DNA of 64,000 nt from Typha latifolia (taxonomy: Eukaryota; Streptophyta; Magnoliopsida; Poales; Typhaceae). Below, piece after piece: positions 24,401 through 37,200 of the stretch. The position numbers and the translations under genes are program-made. The stretch's first letter is position 1. Every line of letters starts with the position of its first letter. The stretch covers positions 806,001-870,000 of the forward strand of contig CM034109.1 in the NCBI GenBank assembly GCA_019914945.1. Direction: 5' to 3'. A model generated the notes under the pieces. It ran no database searches and was not told the origin of the DNA. It saw only the letters and a list, made by a program, of their open reading frames with translations.

Positions 24401-27400
24401 CCTGTCTGTGGCATTTTGATACTGAATTATTGAAATGCAATGTCAGCTTCAGAAGAAAACTATCAAGGCAGCATGAGATACATCGCTTTTCTCAGAGATA
24501 TATTTAGGCCATATGAGATAAAAATCACCAATCTGTCTAGCTTATAAATTAGAAAGTACATCCATGAAAGTTGAAAGGGCTGAGATATCTCGGATTGCAC
24601 ATCATGTTCCTGGGCTCAGAAACTTAGAATATAGTTCATTTGTTAGAAAGGCCTTTGTCACTTCCTTGATGGACATCTCAGTGAAGAACTTTCAACGACT
24701 GCTCATGCTTGGGTAGGCCGACAGTGCTCATATACTCATCATTCATCTTTTACTCAACTGAATAAAAATGTTTAATTGAATACAAGGTTTTAGCTACTCT
24801 ATACTGCAAGTGACAATAAAGCTGCTCTATTGCTAAACCTGTAAGTTTTTTTTTTCATTTCTTTCAATAATATTAACATGTATCTAAAACATTACATGTC
24901 ACTTCTCTAAGCTCATATTTCCAATTTCGTGTGATTGAAGTTCAGATTTCCAATTTAATATTCAAAATCTACAGCTTAAATGAACTCTATATTCGTATTT
25001 TAATTTAAGAATTTCCACTTTCTGCCCTACAAATTCCACCTCTAGCTGCCAATGACAGAAAGCAAAAGGAAATATTTTATCTACAGTTGTGTATAGAAAT
25101 GCACAAGGTAAAAAAAGCAAACTTTAAAAGATGTTCAATCATACCGACTGGGCAATCCAGGATACATGGTACTCCCACCACTGAGAACAATATGTTGGTA
25201 CAGCTGGCAAAAGTAAATTAAACTGATATAAGAAGGAACTAATCAACTACCATGTTTTAGAGAAACAACATCTACCTACTACTTAACAATTAAATCACCA
25301 TTACACAATGAGCAAGTAATTTTGACCTTACAAACATGCTGCATGCATATACAACATAAAGTGTATGCATTACCTATGCATACAAGAAAATTAAGACTAT
25401 AAGCTCATTCACCTTTGTACATTCGATCACCTCACATGGGAAATGAAATCAACCTTATTCTAGCTTAACTGAACTCATCCTTAGTGCCTTGCAGATAAAT
25501 ATCTAGCTTCTTCGTAAATGATCTGTTCTGTCAAGCTGATGATTTCTAGTTCCTAAAGTATATTCTGATGGCCAAACTAAATGGAACATTTCAAAAGTTC
25601 ATTGAGAAGGCCTATTCAAGAAAAAGATCTGGATTGTAAAAGCAGCATTGCTTTTGACATTAAAACAATTTAAGTACCATAAGCTATTTATCTAAAATAA
25701 GTAACAAGCTCAGGATGTTTAAGACCATGAAGGATTTGATGTGTGATTCCATGAAGTATGACAAGCTAACACTAATATCTGAAAGCTTCAAACTTTTCCC
25801 ACACATGGAAGATAAAAAAGCAGGTCAAATACCATCATCCGGTTGTCGATATCCATCTCTTGAATGCATCGGAATGCCATGTCTGCCATTCCGTCTCCTT
25901 CAACATCTATGAGTTCCTGTACCAATTTACACTATATTAGTATATTCTATTTTACATTAACAGAAAAAAAAATATATATATAAGAATGATAGCAAGAATT
26001 CTAGTAGAACTAGTAAAGGAAAATAGCAGGACATAATAGGATGTAGGATAACTGCTCTTCAACAAATAATATGAAAATTACATGACTAAGATAACTGCTT
26101 GTACTGGTGCTGCAAGAGGCATTGATGTTGTTTTACTATCCCAAGGTTTTCTATTCCAAAAAGCGACCCTGTGCCAGTCCTGTACTTTAATTTTATCTGC
26201 TTCTTTCTTTCTTTCTGTTACCAGGAGCTAGTGAAATTGGGAGTGAGGAAAGTCTATCAAATCCTCTCCGCTTTGATATTGATGGCAAGAATGAGGATGA
26301 GAAAAATTGGCCCACCGCCTCTTTTCTTATTTAGATAGCATTACTGATAAAAAAAACATACATTGATGTAACACCAATATGAAAAGAACATACTTACTGG
26401 TGTAAAAAGAGCCTCAGGGGCCTGGAACCTTTCAGTGCCGACTTTAATAACTCTTCCATCTGGCAGCTGATCAGATAAAGTCAGAATGGTAGGAGAAAAA
26501 AGGGAATACAAGATACATTGTTATTTAAATATGGATACATTGTTATTCAAATATATCATGAATGTATGGAAAAAAAATTCAGAAATAGCTAAAGTAATCA
26601 TGAATAAAAACTTATATGTCATATGAAATGGCCTCAAAATTTGAAATAAAAAACATACCCCAGGGAAAAGAAGGGAAATATTTCTCAAGAAAAAGAAGAA
26701 AAAAGGAAAATAGTTTTAATGAAAAATGACCTCCCTCTCCTGCAGAAAATCACAAGGAAAAGGAATAACACTAATTTGAGGATCATGTTGCATGTTTATC
26801 AATTGCTTTCTGATATTAAGCACTAGATTGACTTTTAATTTGACTAAGGATTACAGGACATGCTACAAGTAAAAGTTTCTTTTTATGGTCTACGTATGGA
26901 TTGAAGTATCAATCAATCACAATCCGTATTGCCGAAATGGATCGGTTGATATGGCCGATCCTTGATCTGAATCATCTAAAATGGAAGATTGATATAGCTG
27001 ATACGGCCGATACGCATTATTTTTTTAAGCACCCATTCTTAATCCCAAAATTGATATTTAGATACATGGTTCTGGATCAAGCCAAAAATCAATCTCTACT
27101 TAGAAGTTAGAACCTTGCTTAATGAGGATTTTAGTTGCCTATTTCTTCCAATATATGACCAAGGTCAATCCAGCATATACATATATTGTCATTGATTGGA
27201 TTCAACCCCTAATTATGGTCTTCTACAATTCCTTTCTACTATTAGCCCTTATGACGGCATTTCAGGTGCTATATTGATAGTAAAAAGGCAAAAGCCAACA
27301 AAGGAAAAGTTCAAACAAAGACAATAGCAAATAGACTGTTATTTAATAAAAAAGTAGCATGCCTATCGACATGTCAACAGCTCCCTTATTTCCCATTATA

Positions 27401-30400
27401 AATACTTATTATTATTAGTTCATTAAGGCTCATAACCTAGGAAGAAACAACATCAGGATTTATTTTTCAACGCTTGAAGACAATGGCACCCTTTCTATAA
27501 CCTGTCTGATTTCTTCTACAGGAATGAAGCATGAAAAGTAACACCAAGAAAACTATAGCATTTAAAAGCATACCAAGTTGCAAATAGCAACTGGAGGCTG
27601 CTGAAGCTATTAAATTTAAGATTCAGGCCCTGAAGGAAAAACCAAAAAAGTTATTCAGAGGGAGCAAGAGACAAGCACGTCGATGGAAATAATCTATTAT
27701 TATTAGATATCTATCAAGTTAGGTTTAGAGAAAATGGTGAATCCACTCAATAAAGAATGAGATCCTGAGTTCACATCCTATCAAGCCTATCAGTATAAGT
27801 ATAAATTGTCCACCTATTTAAGTCCATGATGCAAACTGGATTAGGTCGGATTACATCATGAGGATATTGAACTCAATGGATCGAGTCTATTTATCTTTTA
27901 GTTGATTCATGATTATCTCTTATATAAGCCCTTAAGATAAGTCTAATTATGTTAAATAAACCTTTAATGCAAGTCTAGTTAAGTCAAGTAAACCTCTAAG
28001 ATAAGTCTAATTAAATTATGTAAGTTTATAAGGCAAGTCCAATTAAATTATGTAAGCCTTTAAGGCAAATCTTAATTTGAGTAATGTAAGTTTTAAGGCT
28101 AGTCATAGTAGGACTCATTATACCTGACCTCTATACATAAAATAGTTGGGCTCCTTTACTTAATCATCATCCTAGCATTGAGAAATTATTATGTTTAGCT
28201 AACTTATTATCGCATTTATTATTTTATCGCAGCTGTTAGATCATCTTTATTTTCATATGAGCATATCGTAACCCTAAATCTACTCAAAGCATCTAAACCT
28301 TAGCCACCATCTTCCTCCACGAGCCACCCTACCTTATAGTCGTCCACCACCACCCTTGGTCGTCCGCCACCCTCCAATGATCGCCACAACGTCGGATAAT
28401 TATCAATCTATCCAGTTCGGACATTTCTCCACTGTTTTATTTTTAATTTTTTACCTGAACTCAGATTCACGTGAAACTAAAGTCATAAGAGCCCTAATTG
28501 ACGAAACTACCACCCATAAAAATATCATAATCTTCTTATGTCCAAATCGGTCTAGATTTAGTTCGTAACAATCCAATTCTTAGCTTATTAGAATGTCTTA
28601 AGCTCAAATGCTAAGGGTAGATTAAGAAAATTATATTTGTTATTCCTTATCAGCTTAATCGCTTAAGATCTTATAGAAAAAGCGAAGTTTACATCAACCA
28701 ATATATAGTGTGTCGCTCATAGCAGTACAATAAAAATATCTTTGACAACGAGATGAGTACATAAAAGGAAGTCTCTCCAACAGATGTGGTACATATGAAT
28801 TACAGAAATTCATAAATCGGAAAAGAAATGAAAAGAAAACCACTTACAGTATAACTTTTGACTAGAATTGTGGTTTCTAATCCCAATTGGTACTCACGTT
28901 TGTAATCATAACTGCAAATATTGTCGTGCAAATGGCAAGGAAATTGTAAAGCCACTGATGATAGGTGATTACAGAACTTGATTTAATTTCAATAGGAGAG
29001 CAACTTACCTTATATAGCATAGCTTCTCTTTTATTTCTCTGACAGTTTCAAAATCCGCAGACCTGTTCATGGCATACCTGCAATAGAGAAAATTTAATCA
29101 TGTGAATAAGGAAAATATGTCAAACTATTGCAGAATTTTTTTACATCAATAAATCTCACCCTCTACGAGAGAGAAGATCAACAAGATAGGATGTTATGTG
29201 CCTGCCAGCTACATTCATTCTCTTGGTAAGATGTGGGTATGAGTATCCATCAACCACCGGAACCTAAGTGCAAATCATTTTGAGGTAAAGCATAAAAGAT
29301 CTACAAAGAGAAATGAATCAGTGATACACAACTAACAAGAATTCTGATTCATACTCTTCATAGATCATTGAAATTAAATGAAGGAATACATAGACAGGAG
29401 AAGAAGAAGTATATTGCCATACTAAAGAAATTAAAAGGCAAATTCTCCTTTTGTGCTAGAAAAAAGAAAAACCAGGCAAAGAACTAAACTAAATCTCAAG
29501 TACCCACAAGCAGTATTGATGCAGCTTGTTCAAAGAAATGAGAGACATTTTCTGTTTACTTAGCGAATTGCAGATATTTGATCAATTAAAAATAATAATA
29601 ACTAACTGAAAATTCGATTTTAAGCAAAACAGCCAACTTGGAAACACAATAAGATATCCTATTTCTTCACTTTGATGGCTTTGCATAAACAGGGTTGATG
29701 AACTTACAAGAAAAGTACTCAAACAGTAGATTTGAAGATAGTAATAGAAGTCTATGTAGTTACTAGTCACCATGAGATGAAAAGGAAGCACATCATACTG
29801 GTAAGAATGTATTTAAGAAACATGCAATTTTCATTGTCTTCGAAAACATGTTTTTCGAAAAAGCCATAAAGAAATGTAAACTTCCTTGAAGTTGTGCTTG
29901 AACTTCTTAAGTTCCCATAATAAGGAATGAGGAATTAAATAGAAAACATCATACCACATGAGTGACACCATCTCCGGAGTCAATAACAAGACCAGTTAGC
30001 AAGCCTGTCAAACATTGTTGTGTCAAGAAAGAAGTATATGCAAGATTAGTTGAAGACAAAAGCCAATATATCAAAATAGCATTGGCATTTAAATTCAGTT
30101 TATTAAATAGAAAATATTTGGTAATTTCTTCATATTAAGAAACAGAAATATTATATCCAGTGCATCAAAATTATCTTGAAATAATTTACCTCAAAAAGTT
30201 TAAAAATCACCTTGGGCATATAATGTAAGAACAGCTTGAATTTGAATAAAAACACCAGCAAAGTTATACTTTTCAAACATAGTCTCGACCTGTTAAACAA
30301 GAGCTATATTAATAAGACTAAGTAGATTTTGCATAATGTAATCACTTAATTAACTGAATAATTCTGTAAAAGAATGAAAGGAAGCACAGAAAATTTGAGC

Positions 30401-31787
30401 CACTAACAGAAAGAACCTACCATTTTTTCGCGGTTTTTCAGAGGATTGAGGGGTGGATCTGTGAGTAATATTTTACACTCTTTTGGGTCCACCTGAACAA
30501 AGAATAAGAATGAGAGGATATAATATCATTCGTTCACCAGGATCAAACATTTGATGGGATAGAGTCTTCTGATTCGAAACTCAATTTCAGTCATCAATCT
30601 CATTTTAAATGCCTTCGCTTTGAAAATGTAAAAACAGCATAATGCCACACTAAAATGGTAGGACTCATTAGTCAAGGTACTGGATCCACACCTTTAGTTC
30701 ACTATAAAATGCATGATCCCATACATGGCACATATCATCCCAATTCTGCACAATCCCATTGTTGACAGGATAAGATATATCTAGTTGGTGCCGCATTTCC
30801 GCACAAGCTGCTCCAACAACAATATCCTAAATAGGAAGAAAAAGGCACAGCCAAGAAAAAGCACTGAGATTTTGTAAGGACCAACGAATACTAAAGTGCA
30901 TACAACAATAGAAAGAGTACATGTAAGTAGCTGCTAACGGATTGTTTCCCATACAACTCTTTTAACTTGTAAATGAAAAGAAAAACATAAACCAGGTGGC
31001 TAAAGGTGCTTTCTCTTTCAGACTATGTTAGTTTCTACTTTTTCCTTTTCTGTGCCAAATTGACAGAAAAAAAATAAAGACGAATAATACCAAACAGGCC
31101 CTTAAGCATCAAATTTTAAGTTTTAACAACAGATGCTAGATACATATAATCTAACTTCTTTTCTTGATTTGATTTTAAGAACAAGGAAAACTACCGTTAT
31201 TTCCTGCTCCTGGAGTGACTCTTCGTAACGAAGCAATGGCCTTCCAACCACGCAAGGGAACACCGAAGTAGGAAAGTTCTCTCCAGCAAACCCACATTTC
31301 ACATACTGCAATAAGAAATACATAATTTAGAATTGCCCGAGTATTTTGGATTTCTCCAGCAAACCCACATTTCCCTGATGGATTTCTTAAAAAAAAAAAA
31401 AGAGAGAGTAAATTTGAGATCTAGAGTAGAATAGAAGAAGCCACAGCAAGAACGTTAATCAACATCTTATGCCCTAAAAATGACAAAGCAAAATTAGGGT
31501 CCCAAAAACATCTCCTAAAATTAAACAATGAGCTTACTTGGTACAAGTTTCCAATCAGACTAATTCGTGACAACTCCAACCCTAAATGCATAAACCAGAT
31601 TCCAGGGAAACAAATCCATTTTCGATTACTGATTCAATTGTTTGAATTAGAATAGACAACAACACAAGAAAATCGAATCTGGCCTACAGATCCGATCGAG
31701 ATCCGCCGAGAGATTATAAATTGAAGAATAATTTACAAGCTTTACCCCTGTCCCGTTGTCGCACACCACAACGTTTCTGCTATCCAT
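21486..31787 (-). CDS. ARP2: Actin-related protein 2, Arp2/3 complex subunit
   Basis: ARP2 and ARP3 form the actin-like pair that nucleates branched actin filaments; in plants the complex shapes trichomes and pavement cells downstream of SCAR/WAVE. Fifteen minus-strand exons join in frame to 389 residues, the length I recall for plant ARP2: 31746-31787, 31195-31305, 30692-30826, 30421-30492, 30211-30289, 29955-30004, 29160-29263, 29009-29077, 28848-28911, 26398-26466, 25833-25916, 25145-25203, 22451-22517, 21933-22016 and 21486-21566. Every junction has GT-AG borders. Nucleotide-binding motifs are DNGTG (10-14), DSGDG (155-159) and [10 protein letters not shown] (300-309). ARP2-specific blocks include [18 protein letters not shown] and [16 protein letters not shown], and the C-terminus is LRKCGQA. 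No frameshift or stop was found. Introns range from about 80 bp to 2.6 kb and hold several repeats. Confidence 0.97.
22718..23043. repeat. 163-bp perfect tandem duplication
   Basis: Two back-to-back copies (22718-22880 and 22881-23043) begin CGATCTGATAAGAATGCATC and end GCCCCTTACTCATA, with no difference seen by eye. They lie in ARP2 intron 12, between the exons at 25145 and 22517. Confidence 0.93.
23191..23307. repeat. Long inverted repeat (hairpin), 55-bp arms
   Basis: The left arm 23191-23245 and right arm 23253-23307 are complementary at about 52 of 55 positions around a 7-base spacer ACCTAAA. The arms contain GGTTCGCAAATACAGAGAAC. A third, direct partial copy (TGTTCGCATATACAGAGAAC) follows at about 23317-23336. 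The hairpin lies in ARP2 intron 12 and may be the end of an unclassified element that also includes pyrimidine-rich sequence to about 23,830. Confidence 0.88.
26915..27080. mobile_element. CCGATAC-family Mutator-like remnant
   Basis: A short copy in ARP2 intron 9 with CCGTATTGCCGAAATGGATC, TGATATGGCCGATCC and GATACGGCCGATACGC words, as in the elements at 500 and 8120. The target duplication is not clear. Confidence 0.55.
28110..28570 (+). mobile_element. LTR fragment related to the solo LTR at 32414-32966
   Basis: It shares, in the opposite orientation, the block ACCCTTGGTCGTCCGCCACC and a terminal region ending TTCGTAACA at 28570, the same TCGTAACA terminus expected of that family. The 5' end could not be placed. 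It lies in ARP2 intron 9. Confidence 0.55.
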
Positions 31788-31791
31788 CTTT

Positions 31792-31794
<3 letters not shown>

Positions 31795-31828
<34 letters not shown>
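31795..31828. repeat. (CT)17 microsatellite beside the ARP2 start codon
   Basis: Seventeen CT units, read as (GA)17 on the coding strand, end 7 bases before the ARP2 ATG and continue upstream into TAC and CT-rich repeats. The tract is therefore in the 5' leader or core promoter. Confidence 0.95.
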
Positions 31829-31837
<9 letters not shown>

Positions 31838-32408
31838 ACTCTCTTCTCTCTTTCGCTCTCGCTCTCGCTCGCTCGCTTGAAGTCGGAATTGGAGGTGAGT
31901 GCAAACGTAAAGGGAAGCCGGCAACGATTCCGCCTACTTTGACGAGTAGCGGGTTGTATTCCAATAAAATGGCATATTTTCATATATACCCTCTGAACTA
32001 ATTTTTATTTCGTATTATAAATTTTACAGTTAATTTACTTATTTTCTAATTTATACTGAGCAAAACATTATTAGTTCAATTACAGCATATTATATAATTA
32101 AATTACATATTTTGTATATTAAGTACATAATATATTCCAATTAGATACACGAACATTAGTTCAACTATAATATATTACATAATTAAATTTAGTATTTATG
32201 CGTAATAATATTCGAATTTTTATTATATTTATTTTACTTAGTACAAAGTAGGACGAATTTCACAAGTATATAAATATTCAATAACTAGGTAATATAATTA
32301 GTCTTTAACGTTCCCATCTGTTATAAAATTAAAGTATGTAGTAATTATAAATTATCTAAATAAAACTCGGAAAGCTAAGTAACTTTTTTATTCAAAATTA
32401 CTGAACAC
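31829..32408. promoter_or_regulatory. ARP2 upstream region
   Basis: Contains CT/CTCG repeats next to the gene, then AT-rich sequence. No definite TATA box can be assigned on the minus strand. Confidence 0.4.
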
Positions 32409-32413
32409 CTAAC

Positions 32414-32966
32414 TATTACCAACCAGATCTAGACTGATATAAGAAAATTATAAAAATTTAGGTAGAGGTAGCTTCGTGAGTTAGAGTTCTAATGGATCTG
32501 GTTTCACCTAAATTGGAGGGTAAAGTTAAAAATAAAACGTGGAGATAGGTTAGAGAGAGCAGAACGGTAAATATTCGACGTTACGACGGTCGTCGGAGGG
32601 TGGCGGACGACCAAGGGTGGTGGTGGATGGCCGTATTGTAGGCTGGCTGGTGGAGGTAGGAGGTAGCAAGGGTTTGAAAGGTTGGGATATTTTTACAACT
32701 ATAATCTCCTCCTAGAAAGATAAATCGATCTAACGGCTAGATAAAAGATAATGATGAAAATAATAACGGGCTAAACTCAGATTTATTCTGATGATAATTA
32801 TCAACACATATCTACTCCTATTTATAAGAGTAAAATTCTTACCGAATCGGATCCACACGTGAATTATTCGATTTATTTAAAATTCAAAACAATAAGATAA
32901 ATGTAAGTAACTGACTTGACTCAATTCGACTTGACTTGACTTAACCGATGTGCCCGGATCGTAACA
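32414..32966 (-). mobile_element. Solo LTR with 5-bp target duplication
   Basis: A 553-bp LTR flanked on both sides by CTAAC (32409-32413 and 32967-32971). Read on the minus strand it begins TGTTACGATCC and ends GGTTGGTAATA, so the termini are roughly inverted. A TATAAATAGG box lies inside (about 32,820-32,832). No coding sequence is attached, as expected after LTR-LTR recombination. Confidence 0.85.
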
Positions 32967-32971
32967 CTAAC

Positions 32972-34268
32972 TTTAAAAAAAATATATATATATATATACT
33001 CTTTTTTTTGTGCAAAAGTCATCTAAATTTCTATATTTTTAATTAATTAAGCTTCAAATTAAGTGATTTGACCCAATACCGATATTTTTCATGTTAGAAG
33101 AACGAAAAAAAAGTAAATAAAAAATTTAGAAAATGTATTAAGAAGTCTTCCTTTTATTAATTTTGTAAAATATATTTTTCACTATAAATCCCTGAACCTA
33201 AGAAACGACAAAGTTTTTAAATGAAATTGTAATTTATTTAGGGGGTAAATTAGAAGAGGATATTGGAAAAATTACAAATAAAGCCCTCTCTTTTTTTCTT
33301 ACTTACAGATAGAGCCCTACCTTCAGACAGATAGACAGATATAATCTAAGGTTATCATAAATTATATAACTAAATCAAACTCTAGAACATAGATTATTTT
33401 TCAACAGAATACGATTAAATCAAAGCTTTAAAATACTAAAATTGCAACCAAATATTGAATCAAATAAATTAATTAAAGAATCCAAAACTATTGTCGTTTA
33501 ATATCACAATAAAAAAAAGGTTAATTTTTTAGAAAAAAAATAGAAATATTATTATATAAAACATCAGACCTTGTACTATAACAAAATCTAACAGCTCTAT
33601 TAGTTGTAATTATTTCATCAACAAATCTAACAGCAGTATCAGTTGACCATTTCATCATCTCATTGGCAATAATAATAATTTGTCAACGTAGTACTAAGCT
33701 TACTTTCTTTCATTTTCTATTACCATGATTGAATTCATCGTTAATAATATGTAGATCGCACTTAAATTTGAGCTAAAAATTTATATAAAATTTCTATTCA
33801 AATTATAAAGATCTTCAAGAAATTAAACGTTGACTTTCATTAAATTTTAGCTCTCCCCTTCAATGAATGAGCTGGTTGTTTTGGGATCCTGTTTAAATAA
33901 TTTGTTGCATTTCGTATCGTTGTTATTGATCCTAATCACTGCTTAATTGTTTCGGGCTACGTACTCTGAGAAATGGGTAGAGTTTTCTTTCTTCTTCCTC
34001 TCCTCTTTATTATGTTTCTTTTAACTTTTGATTCTATTAATTTCTTCTGCATGCTTTTTGTTGAAAACTAATTTGATTATTTGAGAAAAATAAAATAAAA
34101 ATTAAAGCAAATCTATCTAATCTTCAAAATAGGAATTCATTTTGTTATATTCTTCTTCTTTTTTTTGAAAGAAAAATCTACTTATCGGGATATTAGTAAG
34201 CTTAAGTCGATAGAAAATTGATAATCTTTTAGTCTTCTGTATAAATAACATCTTCGATTTCGAGCACA
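32972..34268. other. AT-rich intergenic region before the membrane-protein genes
   Basis: No gene is recognised. The part from about 33,850 to 34,010 aligns by eye with the region containing the first exon of the downstream paralogue (38,860-38,990), so it is the duplicated 5' region of gene A. Confidence 0.5.
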
Positions 34269-37200
34269 ATGATGCTTGTATACTTGGATGAATCAACCCT
34301 CACGGAGTATCTGGCCCCGGGGTTTCGAGATAATTCATTTTGTTGCATTTCTCTAACAGAAGAATCTTGGCATCCAACTAGTGACACCACCAATGTGGAT
34401 TACTGGTTGAATTGGAGAGCAGTGGTATCTGCCATTTGGGTGCTGTCAAGCATTGTGATAGCATCCATTTTGATATGGAAATATGAAGGTTCTCATCATC
34501 ACCAAGAGGAAGAAGAGATTGGATCACAAGGAAGAAGGGTGGGAACTTTGTATGATGATGAATCTTGGAGGCCATGTCTCAATGGTATCCATCCTGCTTG
34601 GTTGCTGGCTTTTAGGGTTGCATCCTTCTCCATCCTCCTGGCATTGCTCATAGTTGACATCAGGATGGAAGGAACAGCAAATCTTTACTATTATACAGAG
34701 TAAGTCTGCTTCTTAATTTAGAAAAATTTGCATATAATACGCCGCCTTTTAAAACCTATTTGCGGTTTAATATTTACTAATGGAGCCCTATGTTTTTATC
34801 AACTATGTGCATAAAATAATATGCTGCTAGATCTGTTAACTAAACTATACTAATAAGATTATAAAAATACCCTAATCTTATTCAAGAAATAATCTCGTGC
34901 CTTAAAATTAAAAAAAGAAGAAGAATAATAACAATAAAAATATAAAATTTCCAAAGATTTTCCCCAGTCAGGATATAAACTGAAATAAACATATAATTTA
35001 CTTGTTCTCAAAGTTTGATATATTTTTATTTTTATTTTTTTGGGATACATATGTTAATATGTTCCATTGACCTACAAATTAAAATTCTTTAATGCATATT
35101 TTTTTTTATACTAATAATTCTTAGTTGGTTCCTAAAAATAATGTTGTTGGTTGGGCAGTTGGACACTTATGCTGGTAACCATATACTTTGCGGTATGTAA
35201 TTTTTCATCAATCTTTGGCTAATATTATAAACTTGGTGCATTTTATTTTTATTATCATTAAGACCCTATTATGTACGTACTTAATATTCAATCAAAAACA
35301 CTCTGAGTTATATTTAACCTAATAGCGAATATTATTACTTATTTAGAAAATTAAAATTTTAAAAAATCTAAAAATTATCTATTCTCATGCTATCTAAGGG
35401 TTGAGTAGTTCATATTAACTTTTGTAAAGGTATTATAATCATTATATATATATAATCAATTTAACTTATATATATATATATAGACTAGTTTGTTTTTGAG
35501 GTAATAAAAGCAAAATTTATGGGTGGAATGATAAATACTAGTTTAGTAGAGTGATAATGAAATTAAAAATAGGAATAAATATATTTTATTTATTGTATTT
35601 TGGATCAAAATCATTTGCCTCATTAAACTTTGCTTGAAAATAATCTATATTAAAGAAATATATACTGAAAGAGAAAATTCAGGATAGCTCAGTGATACGA
35701 AATAAAAGTTAAATCGATAATAAATTTTAAATAAAATAGCACATATATCATGAAATTTTAGCAATCAAAGGTATATTTTGATCCAAAGTATACGAGGATA
35801 AAATGATAACCCATATTCTGTAAAAAAAATAAAATAAAATAAATGATAACTCCTAAAAATAAAATATTGGGTGTGTTTTATAAATTTAATTCCTGTCTTT
35901 CTTTAGCTTGGATCATTGTTGTCCATTTATGGGTGCCGTCAAATATCTTCCAAGAAAGTCAGCTCAGATGAGATTGAATTCAGAAGTACAGATGTTCATC
36001 CTTCCAATGACTCAGAATCCCATCAAAATATTGCTCAAAAAATTGCTGGATTTTGGGGTTATTTATTCCAGATTATTTATCAGGTAAAATCTCCTCTGAA
36101 TTTTATTTATATTGTCTCCAAAATACTCAGTTAATTTTATCCACACAACTACTTAGAAAACATCCTATTTAGAATGTTATTTTTTTTAAAAAAAAATCCA
36201 ATAACAAGTATTAAAATGATTTTACTATTTTATTAAAAAATATGTTAGAAATTTAATTTCTATCCTGTTATTTTAAAATAATTTTTAACTTCCCTAAGTA
36301 GTTTATATTATTATTTTGAGATATACCAAAATTTATAGTGATTGGTGTTACTATAAACTCTCGTTTAGATTAAAAGTTACACATTGATTTATGACGGTTT
36401 TATTATTTTTAATCGTAACTAGTAGACGACAAATTTATTCAAGAGATAGATTCATTTTTACTATATTCTACTCAGATTCCAACAAAATAAAAACCACATA
36501 CATACATACATACATACATACATTTAATTGTTATGTCATGAACTAAGTCATTATTCACTGTTGGCAGATAAATGCTGGTGCTGTGGTGCTCACAGATTGT
36601 GTATTTTGGTTCATTATTTTGCCTTTCCTTGCCATCAAAGATTATGATCTCAGTTTTGTGAGTATCAAAGTTCATTATTTTTCCTACACTATATAAGTTT
36701 TTGCAGCAAATGGTGAAAAAAAAATATAAGAGCTCATATTTCTTTGTCAGCAAATATAGAGAAATTGTGTTTTGACATCTAATTTAAACTTAGTGGATAT
36801 CAGGATGTTGCATAACTTAGGTATCTAAAATAGTTACATTATGATATCTATGAAGCAAACATTAATATTCATTTATAAACCTAAGATGCATAGATGCAAT
36901 TTCTTGAAATGCATAAAATCAAACACCCTTGTAATGTTTCCATAAATTAAAATGCTGTAAAAATAAAGTGGCCGGCAAGTAATATATTTTAATCTATGCC
37001 GCTTACGAGCTTGGCTCAAACCCTAAATGAGCCGAGCTAGATTTAGCTCATTCTACTCAAAATTAGTTCAATATGTTTTTAATATAATATAATAGATTTT
37101 TTTTATATATAATACTATGTTATAGCATAGTTGGTTTGCACTAATATATTCTACATATAAAATGATTAATTTTTTTAGTCTAATATTGAAAAATCCACCT

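Noticed and set aside
31721..32001. Several frames over the CT repeat upstream of ARP2
   Set aside because: They are Ser-Leu or Glu-Arg runs generated by the microsatellite.
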